Positions 28,908 through 37,179 of a DNA stretch of 60,160 bases are shown piece by piece. A program made the translations under genes and the position numbers. Below the pieces are notes generated by a model that saw only the letters and a list, made by a program, of their open reading frames with translations, did no database searches and was not told the origin of the DNA. This stretch comes from Rahnella ecdela (GTDB lineage: Bacteria > Pseudomonadota > Gammaproteobacteria > Enterobacterales > Enterobacteriaceae): NCBI RefSeq assembly GCF_019049625.1, contig NZ_JAFMOY010000107.1:1-60160 (forward strand), in the 5' to 3' direction. The first letter of the stretch is position 1. Each line of letters starts with the position of its first letter.

Positions 28908-30357
28908 AAACACCGGTAAAGTGAATACCGTATCAAGCAGAGGAAACACCATTTTTAGCTTATCCCAATTCCACTTAGTGGAAGGAACGCCTAAAGTACG
29001 TCAGCTCGTTGATTTTATTAGCGAGGCTGTAGCCGATGGCCGCTTATTACCCGGCAGCCGTCTCCCTTCTTTGCGTGTTTTTTGCGAGCAACTTTCGATC
29101 AGCAAATACACGATGGTGGAGGCCTTAGAGCGTTTACGTGCCAGCGGATTGGTGACTTCTATTCAGGGACGGGGTTATTTTGTCAGCCGCACGCGAGCTA
29201 ATCCGGATAATGAATTAGATAAACCGGTATCAATCGTTAATTCCGATTTACACTCCCGTCTGAAACGGGCATTTATCAAAAATACCGATGTGCTCAGACC
29301 CGGTTGCGGTTTCTTTCCGGAGAACTGGTTAGACACGGAGTTATTTCGTAAAGCCTTACGCCAGACAATTCGCAAACCGCATCTGAAGTTCTCAGAATAT
29401 GGTAATCCGATGGGTTATTTGCCGCTTCGAAAAACGCTGCAAATGAAAATGAGTGAGGCGGGAATAAGCGTTCCGGTTGACCAGATTATTCTGACCAACA
29501 GCACCATGAACGCCATTGATATGTTATTTCGCGTGCTGTTAAAGCCGGGAGATACGGTATTACTGGATGACGCCTGTTATTTCAATTTTCACGCCAGTCT
29601 CCGGCAACATCATGCCAATGTAATTTTCGCGCCACGCGGCCATCAGGGCGTCAGTAAAAAAGCGCTGGCAAAACTTTTGGAAACGCACCGTCCGCGCGTG
29701 TATCTGACCTCGGGACTGATGCACAATCCGACCGGTCACAGCTACACGCTGGAAGAGATGTTTTCTCTGATTACTCTGTTAAATCAGTACGATTGCCATC
29801 TGATTGAAGATGACCTCTATCATGATTTAATGGAGCCCGCGCCGAAGCCGATGGCGGCCTTAGCCGGACTGGTGAACGCCAGTTATATTTCCGGATTCTC
29901 CAAGCTGCTGAGCGCCAATATGCGGGTGGCGTATATCGCGACGAGCCCTAAACTGGCTGAACAGCTGGCGCAGCTAAAATCGCTGACCGGCGGCGTGACC
30001 TGTGAATTTACCGAGCAGACGCTGTACCAGTTTTTCCGTGATGGCAGCTATAACCGCCATCAGCGGCGACTGGCGAGTAATCTGAGCGATGCGTCTTCGC
30101 GTGTGAAACGCTGGTTGCAGGCAGCGGGATGCCGTTTTCCGGTGGAGAATTCCAGCGGGCTGTTTTTGTGGGTGGAGCTCCCTGAGCATATCGACAGCGA
30201 AACGCTGGCCGATCAGGCCTTAAAGCAGGGTATGGCACTGGCTCCCGGCACCCTGTTTTGTCAGGGACCGGAAGGCCTGCGCTTCATGCGTTTTAACATC
30301 GCACACAGCGACAACGACGCGGTAAAAAATCTGGTGGTAAGCCTGCTCAGTCACTGA
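28873..30357 (+). CDS. MocR/GntR-family regulator with aminotransferase-like domain
   Basis: This 494-residue regulator has a GntR-type winged helix (about 35-105: LLPGSRLPSLR, CEQLSISKYTMVEALERLRASGLV, IQGRGYFV) fused to a fold-type I aminotransferase domain. The PLP features are visible: HNPTGHSYT, the EDDLYHDL aspartate, and the Schiff-base lysine K344 in SGFSKLLS. Such regulators sense PLP or amino-acid-like ligands. It is divergent from the transporter-ferredoxin-diiron enzyme-ligase operon and probably controls it. ATG 28873 has only a weak ribosome site; GTG 28831 and GTG 28921 are alternatives. Its stop overlaps the convergent olsF stop by 7 bases. Confidence 0.85.
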   Translation: MLNETLAVLTGQNTGKVNTVSSRGNTIFSLSQFHLVEGTPKVRQLVDFISEAVADGRLLPGSRLPSLRVFCEQLSISKYTMVEALERLRASGLVTSIQGRGYFVSRTRANPDNELDKPVSIVNSDLHSRLKRAFIKNTDVLRPGCGFFPENWLDTELFRKALRQTIRKPHLKFSEYGNPMGYLPLRKTLQMKMSEAGISVPVDQIILTNSTMNAIDMLFRVLLKPGDTVLLDDACYFNFHASLRQHHANVIFAPRGHQGVSKKALAKLLETHRPRVYLTSGLMHNPTGHSYTLEEMFSLITLLNQYDCHLIEDDLYHDLMEPAPKPMAALAGLVNASYISGFSKLLSANMRVAYIATSPKLAEQLAQLKSLTGGVTCEFTEQTLYQFFRDGSYNRHQRRLASNLSDASSRVKRWLQAAGCRFPVENSSGLFLWVELPEHIDSETLADQALKQGMALAPGTLFCQGPEGLRFMRFNIAHSDNDAVKNLVVSLLSH

Positions 30358-32051
30358 TGTACTGCAATATATCGCTCGAACTTCGCCGGTTTTAACTGGC
30401 TGAGATCCACCAGCACCAGACCATCAATACAGTGGTTGAATTCCGGGTCGCTGCCGAAATCAATGAACTGCACGCCACCGGTTTCGCAAAGCTCTGAATA
30501 CTGCTTATACAGCGCCGGAATGCTGCATCCGAGATTTGCCAGTAAGCGTTTCAGGCGCTGTAAATCTTCCTGATAATCGTTGCCGCAAAACTGGGCTAAC
30601 ACGTCCGGCAGCGAGGCCGGATACGGGCGGCGCGACGTCGCCAGCGGCAGCGCCGGTGCGAAATACAAACGATAAAACGCTACCAGCAGATCGCGGGCGG
30701 GCAGCGGCATTCCGCCGGAAATCGACACCGGACCGAACAGATAACGCGTCTGCGGATATTTCGCCAGATACGCGCCGATGCCCAGCCACAGATAATCCAG
30801 CCCGCGTTTGCCCCAGTAAGCGGGCTGGATAAAGCTGCGTCCGAGTTCGATACCCTGCGCCAGGATCGGGTCCATCTGATGGCCGTACTGGAACAGACTC
30901 TGGCTGTAAATCCCGTTCAGCCCTTTGCTGGCGACCTGATCGGCGGTCGGAATAAAGCGGTAAGCGCCGACGATTTCCAGCGCCTGCGGATCCCATAACA
31001 CCAGATGATAATAATCGTCGTCGTAGCCATCGAGATCCCGGCGGCGGCCACTGCCTTCACCGACTGCACGGAACGCGATTTCGCGCAAACGCCCGAGTTC
31101 GCGCAGTACGGGTACGTAATCTTCACCGTGACGACGATAGAGATAAATCATTTTGCCGTCCGGCGTTTTGCCGAGCACTTCGCTGGCTTCCAGCGCGTGT
31201 TTCAAAACGGCGCGATCTTCGGCGCGGGCAATTGACGTTTCGGTGTGGAACAGCCCCGGTTTACCTGCGCCGAGGCGGTAAAGATGTTTGCGAAAACGCG
31301 CCGCCAGATCGCCTGCCTGCATTTGTCCGTCGTGCCAGCTGGAATAGGGAATGCGTGCGCCGATTTTCAGCGTCAGGCTGTTGCCGCGCTGGCCGAACAT
31401 TTCATGCACCAGCAACAGCGTGCTGAGCGGGCGGTAAATCATCGAACTGAGATAAAACAACGCACTGTTACTGCCGCTGATATGCACCGGTACCACCGGC
31501 GCACGGGCTTTTGCCGCCAGACGCAGAAAACCGGTGTGCCATTTGCCGTCGCGCACACCTTTGGAACTCATGCGGGAAACTTCGCCCGCCGGGAACACAA
31601 TCAGCACGCCCTGATTTTCCAGGTGTTCCTGCATCTGCGTCACCTGATTGCGGCGGGTGCGGTTGCCCATATTATCCACCGGGATCATCAGGCTGCCGAG
31701 CGAGGACACCAGCGACAATAGCTGATTAGCCACCACTTTAACGTCCGGACGCACAGACGCCACCGCGTGCAGCAGCGCCAGACCGTCGAGCGTACCAATC
31801 GGATGGTTGGCGACAATCACCACCGGGCCGTAACTCGGGATTTGCTCCCGGTCACGCTCCGTCAGTTCACAGCGAATATTAAAATGCTCCAGCACCTGTT
31901 CGGCCATATCAATCCCTTTCAGGTGCTGATACTGGCTGGCAAAGCGGTGGAATTCTTTTTCGCGGAATAAGATTTTTAACAGACGGCGTTGCCAGGAAGG
32001 GGTTTTGTGCTGCGGGTCGAGATCCTGAAACAGGGTATCCATGCTGAACAT
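30351..32051 (-). CDS. olsF: Bifunctional ornithine-lipid acyltransferase
   Basis: This 566-residue fusion has an N-terminal PlsC-like O-acyltransferase domain (NHPIGTLDG with H83 and D89, the H-x5-D variant, then FPAGEVSR). The C-terminal half is a GNAT/OlsB-like N-acyltransferase (about 300-560: YLYRRHGEDYVPVLRELG, VGAYRFIPTAD, GIELGRSFIQPAYWGKRGLDYLW). This order matches OlsF, described in Serratia proteamaculans, which alone makes ornithine lipids: N-acylation of ornithine with a 3-hydroxyacyl chain, then O-acylation. The start is ATG 32051 with GGAGGA 7 bases upstream. It is monocistronic, convergent with the MocR gene and divergent from yhhS. A hemolysin-like acyltransferase without ornithine specificity is the alternative. 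Confidence 0.75.
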   Translation of the reverse strand: MFSMDTLFQDLDPQHKTPSWQRRLLKILFREKEFHRFASQYQHLKGIDMAEQVLEHFNIRCELTERDREQIPSYGPVVIVANHPIGTLDGLALLHAVASVRPDVKVVANQLLSLVSSLGSLMIPVDNMGNRTRRNQVTQMQEHLENQGVLIVFPAGEVSRMSSKGVRDGKWHTGFLRLAAKARAPVVPVHISGSNSALFYLSSMIYRPLSTLLLVHEMFGQRGNSLTLKIGARIPYSSWHDGQMQAGDLAARFRKHLYRLGAGKPGLFHTETSIARAEDRAVLKHALEASEVLGKTPDGKMIYLYRRHGEDYVPVLRELGRLREIAFRAVGEGSGRRRDLDGYDDDYYHLVLWDPQALEIVGAYRFIPTADQVASKGLNGIYSQSLFQYGHQMDPILAQGIELGRSFIQPAYWGKRGLDYLWLGIGAYLAKYPQTRYLFGPVSISGGMPLPARDLLVAFYRLYFAPALPLATSRRPYPASLPDVLAQFCGNDYQEDLQRLKRLLANLGCSIPALYKQYSELCETGGVQFIDFGSDPEFNHCIDGLVLVDLSQLKPAKFERYIAVHQ

Positions 32052-32248
32052 AGGATGTCCTCCGGTTGAAGTCTCCCGACCATAATCAGGGTGCATGACA
32101 GGGATGTGTCACTTTGATGTCAGAACGGGGAAGGCTGAATAAAACAACGGTTCATTTTGTTGCGAAAGTAATCAATTGCTAATAAAGTCAAAGACTCATT
32201 TACGGCTTTGTAACACGCCTGAACCTTCTTCGTGAGACACGAATTTCC

Positions 32249-33475
32249 ATGCCTGAACCTGCTTCGCCCGACTTAGCTGCTGCCAGTCCGTCAAAGACCA
32301 CGTTGCGAATTCTCTCCATTCTGGTATTCAACTTTGCCAACTATCTGACCATCGGCCTGCCGCTGGCGATTTTGCCGGGTTATGTCCACGAACACCTCGG
32401 TTACAGCGCGTTCTGGGCCGGGCTTGTGATTAGCCTGCAATATTTCGCCACGTTGCTCAGCCGTCCGTATGCCGGACGTTATGCCGATAAAATCGGGCCG
32501 AAAAGGGTGGTGATATTCGGGTTAAGCGGTTGTCTGCTCAGCGGCGTTTTCTATCTTCTGGCGCTGGGATTTGATGCTTCTCCGCCTGTCAGTCTGGCGT
32601 TGTTGTGCGCCGGAAGGCTGTTGCTCGGTGCCGGACAAAGTTTTGCCGGAACCGGCTCAACGCTGTGGGGCATCAGCGTGGTGGGGTCGCTGCATATTGG
32701 CAAAGTGATTTCGTGGAGCGGCGTGGTGACCTATGGCGCAATGGCGATTGGCGCACCGCTCGGCGTGCTGATTTTCAGTCTCGGCGGTCTGACGCTGCTG
32801 TCTTCTTGCATCATTCTGGTGGCGCTGGCGGCGTTAATCACCGCATGGCGCAAACCGCCGGTGACGGGCACCGCGTCAACGCAAATCCCGTTCCGGCAGG
32901 TGCTGGGCAAAATTTTGCCCTACGGCATGATGCTGGCACTGGCTTCCACCGGATTTGGCGTAATAGCCACGTTTATCACCCTGTTTTATGCCGCCAAAGG
33001 CTGGTCGGGTGCGGCGTTCTCCCTGACCTTTTTCAGCGTAGCGTTTGTCGGCATGCGGCTGTTATTACCCAACAGCATTACCCGTTTTGGCGGACTGCGC
33101 GTGGCACTGGCCTGTTTTGTGGTGGAAATCGCCGGACTGATCATGGTGTTTTTCGCCCCGACCGCGTGGGCCGCGATGGCCGGGGCGTTCGTCACCGGTG
33201 TGGGATTCTCGCTGGTGTATCCGGCGCTGGGCGTGGTGGCAGTCAAAAAATTGCCGCAGGAAAATCAGGGCAGCGCGCTGGCGACCTATTCGGCATTTCT
33301 CGATTTATCACTGGGGATCACCGGCCCGCTGGCGGGTGTGCTGATGGCGCAGGCCGGAATTGATGCGATTTATCTCGGCTCGGCATTGCTGGTATTTATT
33401 GCGATGGCGCTGGCCCTGCGGTTGCTGTTACGTCAGCCCTCGCCGGAAACCAGCGCCTCTGTCAGTACCGATTAA
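32249..33475 (+). CDS. yhhS: MFS efflux transporter YhhS
   Basis: This 408-residue, 12-helix major-facilitator protein is strongly similar to E. coli YhhS: LTIGLPLAILPGYVHEHLGYSAFWAGLVISLQYFATLLSRP near the N-terminus, GRLLLGAGQSFAGTGSTLWG, and VYPALGVVAVKKLPQ. The motif GRYADKIGPKRVV is the loop 2-3 signature of the superfamily. It probably exports small compounds from the cytoplasm. The gene starts at ATG 32249, has its own divergent promoter region with olsF, and its stop overlaps the yhhY stop by 4 bases. Confidence 0.85.
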   Translation: MPEPASPDLAAASPSKTTLRILSILVFNFANYLTIGLPLAILPGYVHEHLGYSAFWAGLVISLQYFATLLSRPYAGRYADKIGPKRVVIFGLSGCLLSGVFYLLALGFDASPPVSLALLCAGRLLLGAGQSFAGTGSTLWGISVVGSLHIGKVISWSGVVTYGAMAIGAPLGVLIFSLGGLTLLSSCIILVALAALITAWRKPPVTGTASTQIPFRQVLGKILPYGMMLALASTGFGVIATFITLFYAAKGWSGAAFSLTFFSVAFVGMRLLLPNSITRFGGLRVALACFVVEIAGLIMVFFAPTAWAAMAGAFVTGVGFSLVYPALGVVAVKKLPQENQGSALATYSAFLDLSLGITGPLAGVLMAQAGIDAIYLGSALLVFIAMALALRLLLRQPSPETSASVSTD

Positions 33476-33981
33476 GCCGGTTGTCGCAGGCCACGGATGC
33501 GGCCCATATGGAGCGTATCCACCAGCTCGCCGTCGCGCAGGGCGTAGCACGGGCTGAGGCCTTCAACGCTGAAACCGAACTTTTTGTACAGCCCGATAGC
33601 GACGTCGTTATCGGCATAAACCGTCAGCTCAACGCGGGTCACTTGCAGCCATTTGTCGCAAAGCTCAAGGGCGGCTTCGATCAGCTTGCTGCCAATACCT
33701 CGCCCCTGAAATTGCGTGTCCACGCCAATCCCGAATGTCGCCACGTGGCGGCGTCTCCACGGCTGCTCGACCATTAACGTCAGATTGCCGACCAGTTTGC
33801 CGTCGATGCACGCCACCAGCGCAAATCTGCCGGGCGCGGCGTTAGCCAGCCGGTCTTCCCATAGCGTGGCAGGCGGATAAGGAAGTTGTAGTGTGTCGCT
33901 GTAAACAGGAACCTGAGCGTATAGGTGTTGAAGCGCCTCTGCATCTGCGGCTTCAGCGTGACGTATGACTATTTCGCTCAT
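33472..33981 (-). CDS. yhhY: GNAT-family N-acetyltransferase YhhY
   Basis: This 169-residue acetyltransferase has the acetyl-CoA pyrophosphate-binding motif QFQGRGIGSKLI (Q/R-x-x-G-x-G/A). ELTVYADNDVAIGLYKKFGFSVEG is the typical GNAT C-terminal segment. The start is ATG 33981, with GAGGAG 8 bases upstream; a longer frame towards 34170 crosses the ryhB promoter and is not real coding sequence. Next to ryhB it has the same place as in E. coli. E. coli YhhY acetylates some amino acids and peptides; the substrate here is not visible. Confidence 0.88.
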   Translation of the reverse strand: MSEIVIRHAEAADAEALQHLYAQVPVYSDTLQLPYPPATLWEDRLANAAPGRFALVACIDGKLVGNLTLMVEQPWRRRHVATFGIGVDTQFQGRGIGSKLIEAALELCDKWLQVTRVELTVYADNDVAIGLYKKFGFSVEGLSPCYALRDGELVDTLHMGRIRGLRQPA

Positions 33982-34077
33982 GGCGACACTCCTCTTTTTG
34001 TGGTTACTGTTTGAATATCCTCTACATTTATCAGGATTAGAAAAACTGTCAATCGAATGTTTGGTGAAAAATAATGC

Positions 34078-34107
34078 TTTACAAGTGCGAATGATAATGA
34101 TTATTAT
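34078..34107 (+). promoter_or_regulatory. ryhB promoter
   Basis: TTTACA (34078-34083) and TATTAT (34102-34107), 18 bases apart, place the start near G34114, six bases after the -10 box. The -10 box lies inside the Fur site, which explains iron repression. Confidence 0.75.
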
Positions 34108-34111
34108 TGTC
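34093..34111 (+). promoter_or_regulatory. Fur box of ryhB
   Basis: The 19 bases GATAATGATTATTATTGTC match the Fur consensus GATAATGATAATCATTATC at 16 positions. The site covers the -10 region of ryhB, so iron-loaded Fur should block transcription. It also lies upstream of yhhY on the other strand and might influence it. Confidence 0.85.
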
Positions 34112-34113
34112 AT

Positions 34114-34220
34114 GCGTTCCGGGGATGGCCTCACACCAAGGTCAAACGGGTCCCCATGAATGCACGACATTGCTCACATTGCTTCCAGTATTACTTAGCC
34201 AGCCGGGTGCTGGCTTTTTT
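34114..34220 (+). ncRNA. ryhB: RyhB small RNA (iron-sparing regulator)
   Basis: This Hfq-dependent small RNA represses mRNAs of iron-using proteins when iron is scarce. The core from 34162, GCACGACATTGCTCACATTG, and the following CTTCCAGTATTACTT agree with my memory of E. coli RyhB, including the target-pairing region and the terminator hairpin AGCCAGC-CGGGT-GCTGGCT followed by eight Ts. The roughly 48 bases before this core differ from E. coli. The transcript would be about 105 nucleotides, somewhat longer than the 90 in E. coli. Position beside yhhY is also conserved. Promoter and Fur box lie immediately upstream. Confidence 0.95.
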
Positions 34221-34230
34221 TTTCTTCATA

Positions 34231-34331
34231 TTTTGAGCCGTGGGTGCGTTGGCTGCGCTCGCTCACACCGGTCACATACTTGTGTATGCTCCCGGGGGTT
34301 CGCTTGCTGGCCGCCTTCCCACAACTCAAAC
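34231..34331. repeat. Imperfect 100 bp palindromic intergenic repeat
   Basis: Outer arms TTTTGAGCCGTGGG and CCCACAACTCAAA pair, inner arms around GGCTGCGCTCGC and the GCTGGCC side pair in part, and the centre CATAC-TTGT-GTATG forms a hairpin. A second element of the same design lies at 40623-40699. It fills most of the gap between ryhB and yhhW. Similar palindromic repeats are common between genes in this order; I cannot name the family with certainty. Confidence 0.65.
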
Positions 34332-34504
34332 TTTTTCGAAAAATACCTCTCTGCCTCTCCCCAAACCCGTATAAATCTCCTGCAATTCCTTTGAATTTAG
34401 GCATCTGCATTTGTTCATATTTTTTGAACAGAGGGGTGAAGTTTTTACGCTTTCTTATTCTCAGCCGTTGACTAGACTAGAGAAAACATTGAGGAGAGTT
34501 GAAC

Positions 34505-35200
34505 ATGATTTACTTACGCAAAGCACAAGAACGCGGTCACGCAAGTCACGGCTGGCTGGAAAGCTGGCATACCTTCTCTTTTGCCGATTATTACGATGCC
34601 AACTTCATGGGTTTCTCCGCACTGCGGGTGATCAACGAAGATTTCATCGATGCGGGGCAGGGTTTTGGTAAACATCCGCATAAAGACATGGAAATTCTGA
34701 CCTACGTGCTCGAAGGTACCGTGGAACATCAGGACAGCATGGGCAATAAAGAGCAGATCCAGGCCGGTGAATTCCAGATTATGAGCGCCGGTACCGGTGT
34801 GACTCACTCTGAGTACAACGGCAACAGCGACCGTAAACTGCACCTGTATCAGATCTGGATTATCCCGGATCAGAAAGGACTGGAACCGCGTTATGAACAA
34901 CGCATGTTCGATGCGCCGCAGGGCCGCCAGCTGGTGCTTTCTCCGGATGCCCGTGAAGGCTCGCTGAAAGTGTTCCAGGATATGGAATTGTCCCGCTGGG
35001 CGCTGAAAAAAGACGAACAGTCAGTTTATCAACCTCAGGCTGAACGCCGCGTGTGGATCCAGGTCGTTAAAGGCACGGTTTCCATTAACGGTCAGAAAGC
35101 CGGGCCGAGCGACGCACTGGCTATCTGGGATGAAACGGCGCTGTCCGTTCACGCCGACGAAGACAGTGAAATTCTGTTGTTCGATCTGCCACCGGTCTGA
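34505..35200 (+). CDS. yhhW: Pirin-family protein YhhW (quercetin 2,3-dioxygenase-like)
   Basis: This 231-residue bicupin has the same length as E. coli YhhW. The metal ligands of the N-terminal cupin are visible in KHPHKDMEIL (two His) and in THSEY (His, Glu). E. coli YhhW shows quercetinase activity in vitro; the physiological role is unsettled. The start is ATG 34505, with GAGGAGA 8 bases upstream. A terminator follows within 30 bases, so the gene is monocistronic. Confidence 0.92.
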   Translation: MIYLRKAQERGHASHGWLESWHTFSFADYYDANFMGFSALRVINEDFIDAGQGFGKHPHKDMEILTYVLEGTVEHQDSMGNKEQIQAGEFQIMSAGTGVTHSEYNGNSDRKLHLYQIWIIPDQKGLEPRYEQRMFDAPQGRQLVLSPDAREGSLKVFQDMELSRWALKKDEQSVYQPQAERRVWIQVVKGTVSINGQKAGPSDALAIWDETALSVHADEDSEILLFDLPPV

Positions 35201-35227
35201 TTATTCAGGCATCTTAAGACTTATTAA

Positions 35228-35248
35228 GGCGACTCCGGTCGCCTTTTT
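35228..35248 (+). terminator. Terminator after yhhW
   Basis: GGCGAC-TCCG-GTCGCC followed by TTTTTCTTT, 28 bases after the yhhW stop. Confidence 0.85.
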
Positions 35249-35390
35249 CTTTGGTTTAAACGCCATACTCCCTTAGTCCTTTTCCCCGCGTTTGCGTTGT
35301 TTAATTTTTCCGCTTCGTGACGCCATTCACACCTGTAACAAATCCCCGGTCAAAATTTTGAGCCTGTTCGCACATCCCTGCCTGAACGAT

Positions 35391-35404
35391 GGAAACCGGT
35401 TTCC
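35391..35404. promoter_or_regulatory. LacI-type operator of the beta-glucoside operon
   Basis: The perfect 14 bp palindrome GGAAACCGGTTTCC has the central CG and AAACCGGTTT pattern of LacI/AscG-type operators. It lies 68 bases upstream of the EIIB gene, and the regulator at the operon's end is the obvious ligand. The rest of the 271-base gap holds the yhhW terminator and presumably the promoter, which I cannot place with confidence. Confidence 0.7.
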
Positions 35405-35471
35405 AAAATGTCTCAAATACCCTCAGCAGGAAGAAACGGGCAGAACATAAATCATCTGGGAGTGAAGCAAA

Positions 35472-35795
35472 ATGAAAAGAATCATGCTTTGTTGTTCGGC
35501 GGGGATGTCGACCAGTTTGTTAGTGCGCAAAATGAAAGACGTGGCGGCTGAGCGCGGCGAAGAAGTACAGATCGACGCATTCGGCGCCAGCGAGTTTGAC
35601 GAAAAATTCCGTGATTATCAGGTGGTGCTGCTCGGGCCGCAGGTGCGTTACATGCAGGCCGATCTCTCCAAAAGAGCGGCAGAATTTAATATTCCGGTCG
35701 AAACCATCAACATGATGGATTACGGCATGCAGCGCGGCGACAACGTGCTGGACTTCGCCTACGGTCTGATCGCACAGGAAGGAAGCCGCGTATGA
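35472..35795 (+). CDS. PTS lactose/cellobiose-type EIIB component
   Basis: This 107-residue cytoplasmic phosphocarrier passes phosphate from EIIA to the incoming sugar. The active-site loop CSAGMSTS near the N-terminus, with phospho-cysteine C8, is like ChbB/CelA. It is the first gene of the operon, and its stop overlaps the EIIC start (ATGA). No EIIA gene follows, so a phosphocarrier encoded elsewhere must serve it. The substrate is probably an aryl-beta-glucoside or cellobiose-like sugar, judged from the GH1 enzyme downstream. Confidence 0.9.
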   Translation: MKRIMLCCSAGMSTSLLVRKMKDVAAERGEEVQIDAFGASEFDEKFRDYQVVLLGPQVRYMQADLSKRAAEFNIPVETINMMDYGMQRGDNVLDFAYGLIAQEGSRV

Positions 35796-37120
35796 GTGGC
35801 CTTTATCAGGCGATGGTTAACGTCATCGAAAAACACATCACGCCGCTGGCAGGCAGTGTCGGTCAGCAGCGACATGTGATCGCCATTCGTGACGGGTTTA
35901 TCGCGGCGCTGCCTTTCATGATTATCGGCTCGTTCATGCTGGTCTTCATTTTCCCGCCTTTCTCGCCGGACACCACCTGGGGTTTCGCGCGCGGCTGGCT
36001 GGACTTGTCGCTGAAATACCGCGAACAGCTGATGCTGCCGTGGTATCTGAGCATGGGCGTGATGACCTTTTTCATTTCGGTGGGCATCGGGGCGAGTCTC
36101 GGTAAACACTACAAACTCGACCCGATCATGACCGGATTGCTGGCGTTTATGGCGTTCCTGCTGGTGGCTGCGCCGTATCATGACAAGCAAATCTCAACGC
36201 AATATTTCTCCGGCGAAGGCATTTTCACTGCGATTCTGACGGCGATTTATGCCGCCGAAGTGTACGCACTGCTCAAACGCCGCAACATCACCATCCGCCT
36301 GCCAAAAGAAGTCCCGACCGGCGTGGCGCGTTCTTTTGAAATTCTTATCCCCGTTGTGGTGATCGTTGCGACGCTGCATCCGCTGAACCTGTTTATTCAG
36401 TCCACCACTGGCATGATTATTCCTGAAGCCATCATGCACTTGCTGGCACCGCTGGTTTCCGCGTCGGATTCCCTGCCGGCGATTTTGATTTCAGTGTTTA
36501 TCTGCCAGGTGCTGTGGTTTGCGGGTATTCACGGTGCGCTGATTGTCACCGGCATTATGAACCCGTTCTGGATGACTAATCTGGCGCTGAACCAGACCGC
36601 ATTGCAGGCGGGTGAACCGCTGCCACACATTTATCTGCAAGGCTTCTGGGATCACTATCTGCTGATCGGCGGCGTCGGCTCGACCCTGCCGCTGGCGATC
36701 CTGCTGCTGTGCAGCAAGGCCGTGCATCTGCGCACGATTGGCAAGATGGGTGTGGTGCCGAGCTTCTTTAACATCAACGAACCGATCCTGTTTGGTACGC
36801 CGATTATTATGAATCCGGTGTTCTTCCTGCCGTTCACTCTGGTGCCGATGCTGAACGCTATTTTTGCGTATACCGCCACCAAACTCGGCTGGGTCGCGCA
36901 AGTGGTCTCGCTCACACCCTGGACAACGCCTGCGCCAATTGGTGCGTCATGGGCAGCAAACTGGGCATTCAGTCCGGTAATTATGTGCCTGTTCTGTATG
37001 GTGTTATCAGCCGTAATGTACTACCCGTTCCTCAAAGCCTATGAACGTACATTGCTGAAACAGGAAGCGGAAAAAGCCACGGCACAAACGGCGGGCAATG
37101 CCGTGCCGGCGAACAGTTGA
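35792..37120 (+). CDS. PTS lactose/cellobiose-type EIIC permease
   Basis: This 442-residue sugar permease of the Lac/Cel family has about ten membrane helices. Family features include FIAALPFMIIGSFMLVF, LWFAGIHGALIV (substrate-binding region), and FFNINEPILFGTPIIMNP, which carries the conserved N-E-P motif. It transports the sugar with phosphorylation by EIIB. The 4-base overlap with EIIB implies coupled translation. The next gene, a phospho-beta-glucosidase, follows after 59 bases. Confidence 0.9.
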   Translation: MSGLYQAMVNVIEKHITPLAGSVGQQRHVIAIRDGFIAALPFMIIGSFMLVFIFPPFSPDTTWGFARGWLDLSLKYREQLMLPWYLSMGVMTFFISVGIGASLGKHYKLDPIMTGLLAFMAFLLVAAPYHDKQISTQYFSGEGIFTAILTAIYAAEVYALLKRRNITIRLPKEVPTGVARSFEILIPVVVIVATLHPLNLFIQSTTGMIIPEAIMHLLAPLVSASDSLPAILISVFICQVLWFAGIHGALIVTGIMNPFWMTNLALNQTALQAGEPLPHIYLQGFWDHYLLIGGVGSTLPLAILLLCSKAVHLRTIGKMGVVPSFFNINEPILFGTPIIMNPVFFLPFTLVPMLNAIFAYTATKLGWVAQVVSLTPWTTPAPIGASWAANWAFSPVIMCLFCMVLSAVMYYPFLKAYERTLLKQEAEKATAQTAGNAVPANS

Positions 37121-37179
37121 ACATTCACTGATAAAAGTCACAGTTAAAAACGTATAGCTAACGGACAGCGAGGATGACA

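Noticed and set aside
34093-34111. Simple ATT microsatellite
   Set aside because: It matches the Fur consensus at 16 of 19 positions and sits over the ryhB -10 box, so it is regulatory.
33982-34170. N-terminal extension of yhhY with a run of isoleucines
   Set aside because: The run is the Fur box and ryhB promoter read as codons; a strong ribosome site supports ATG 33981.
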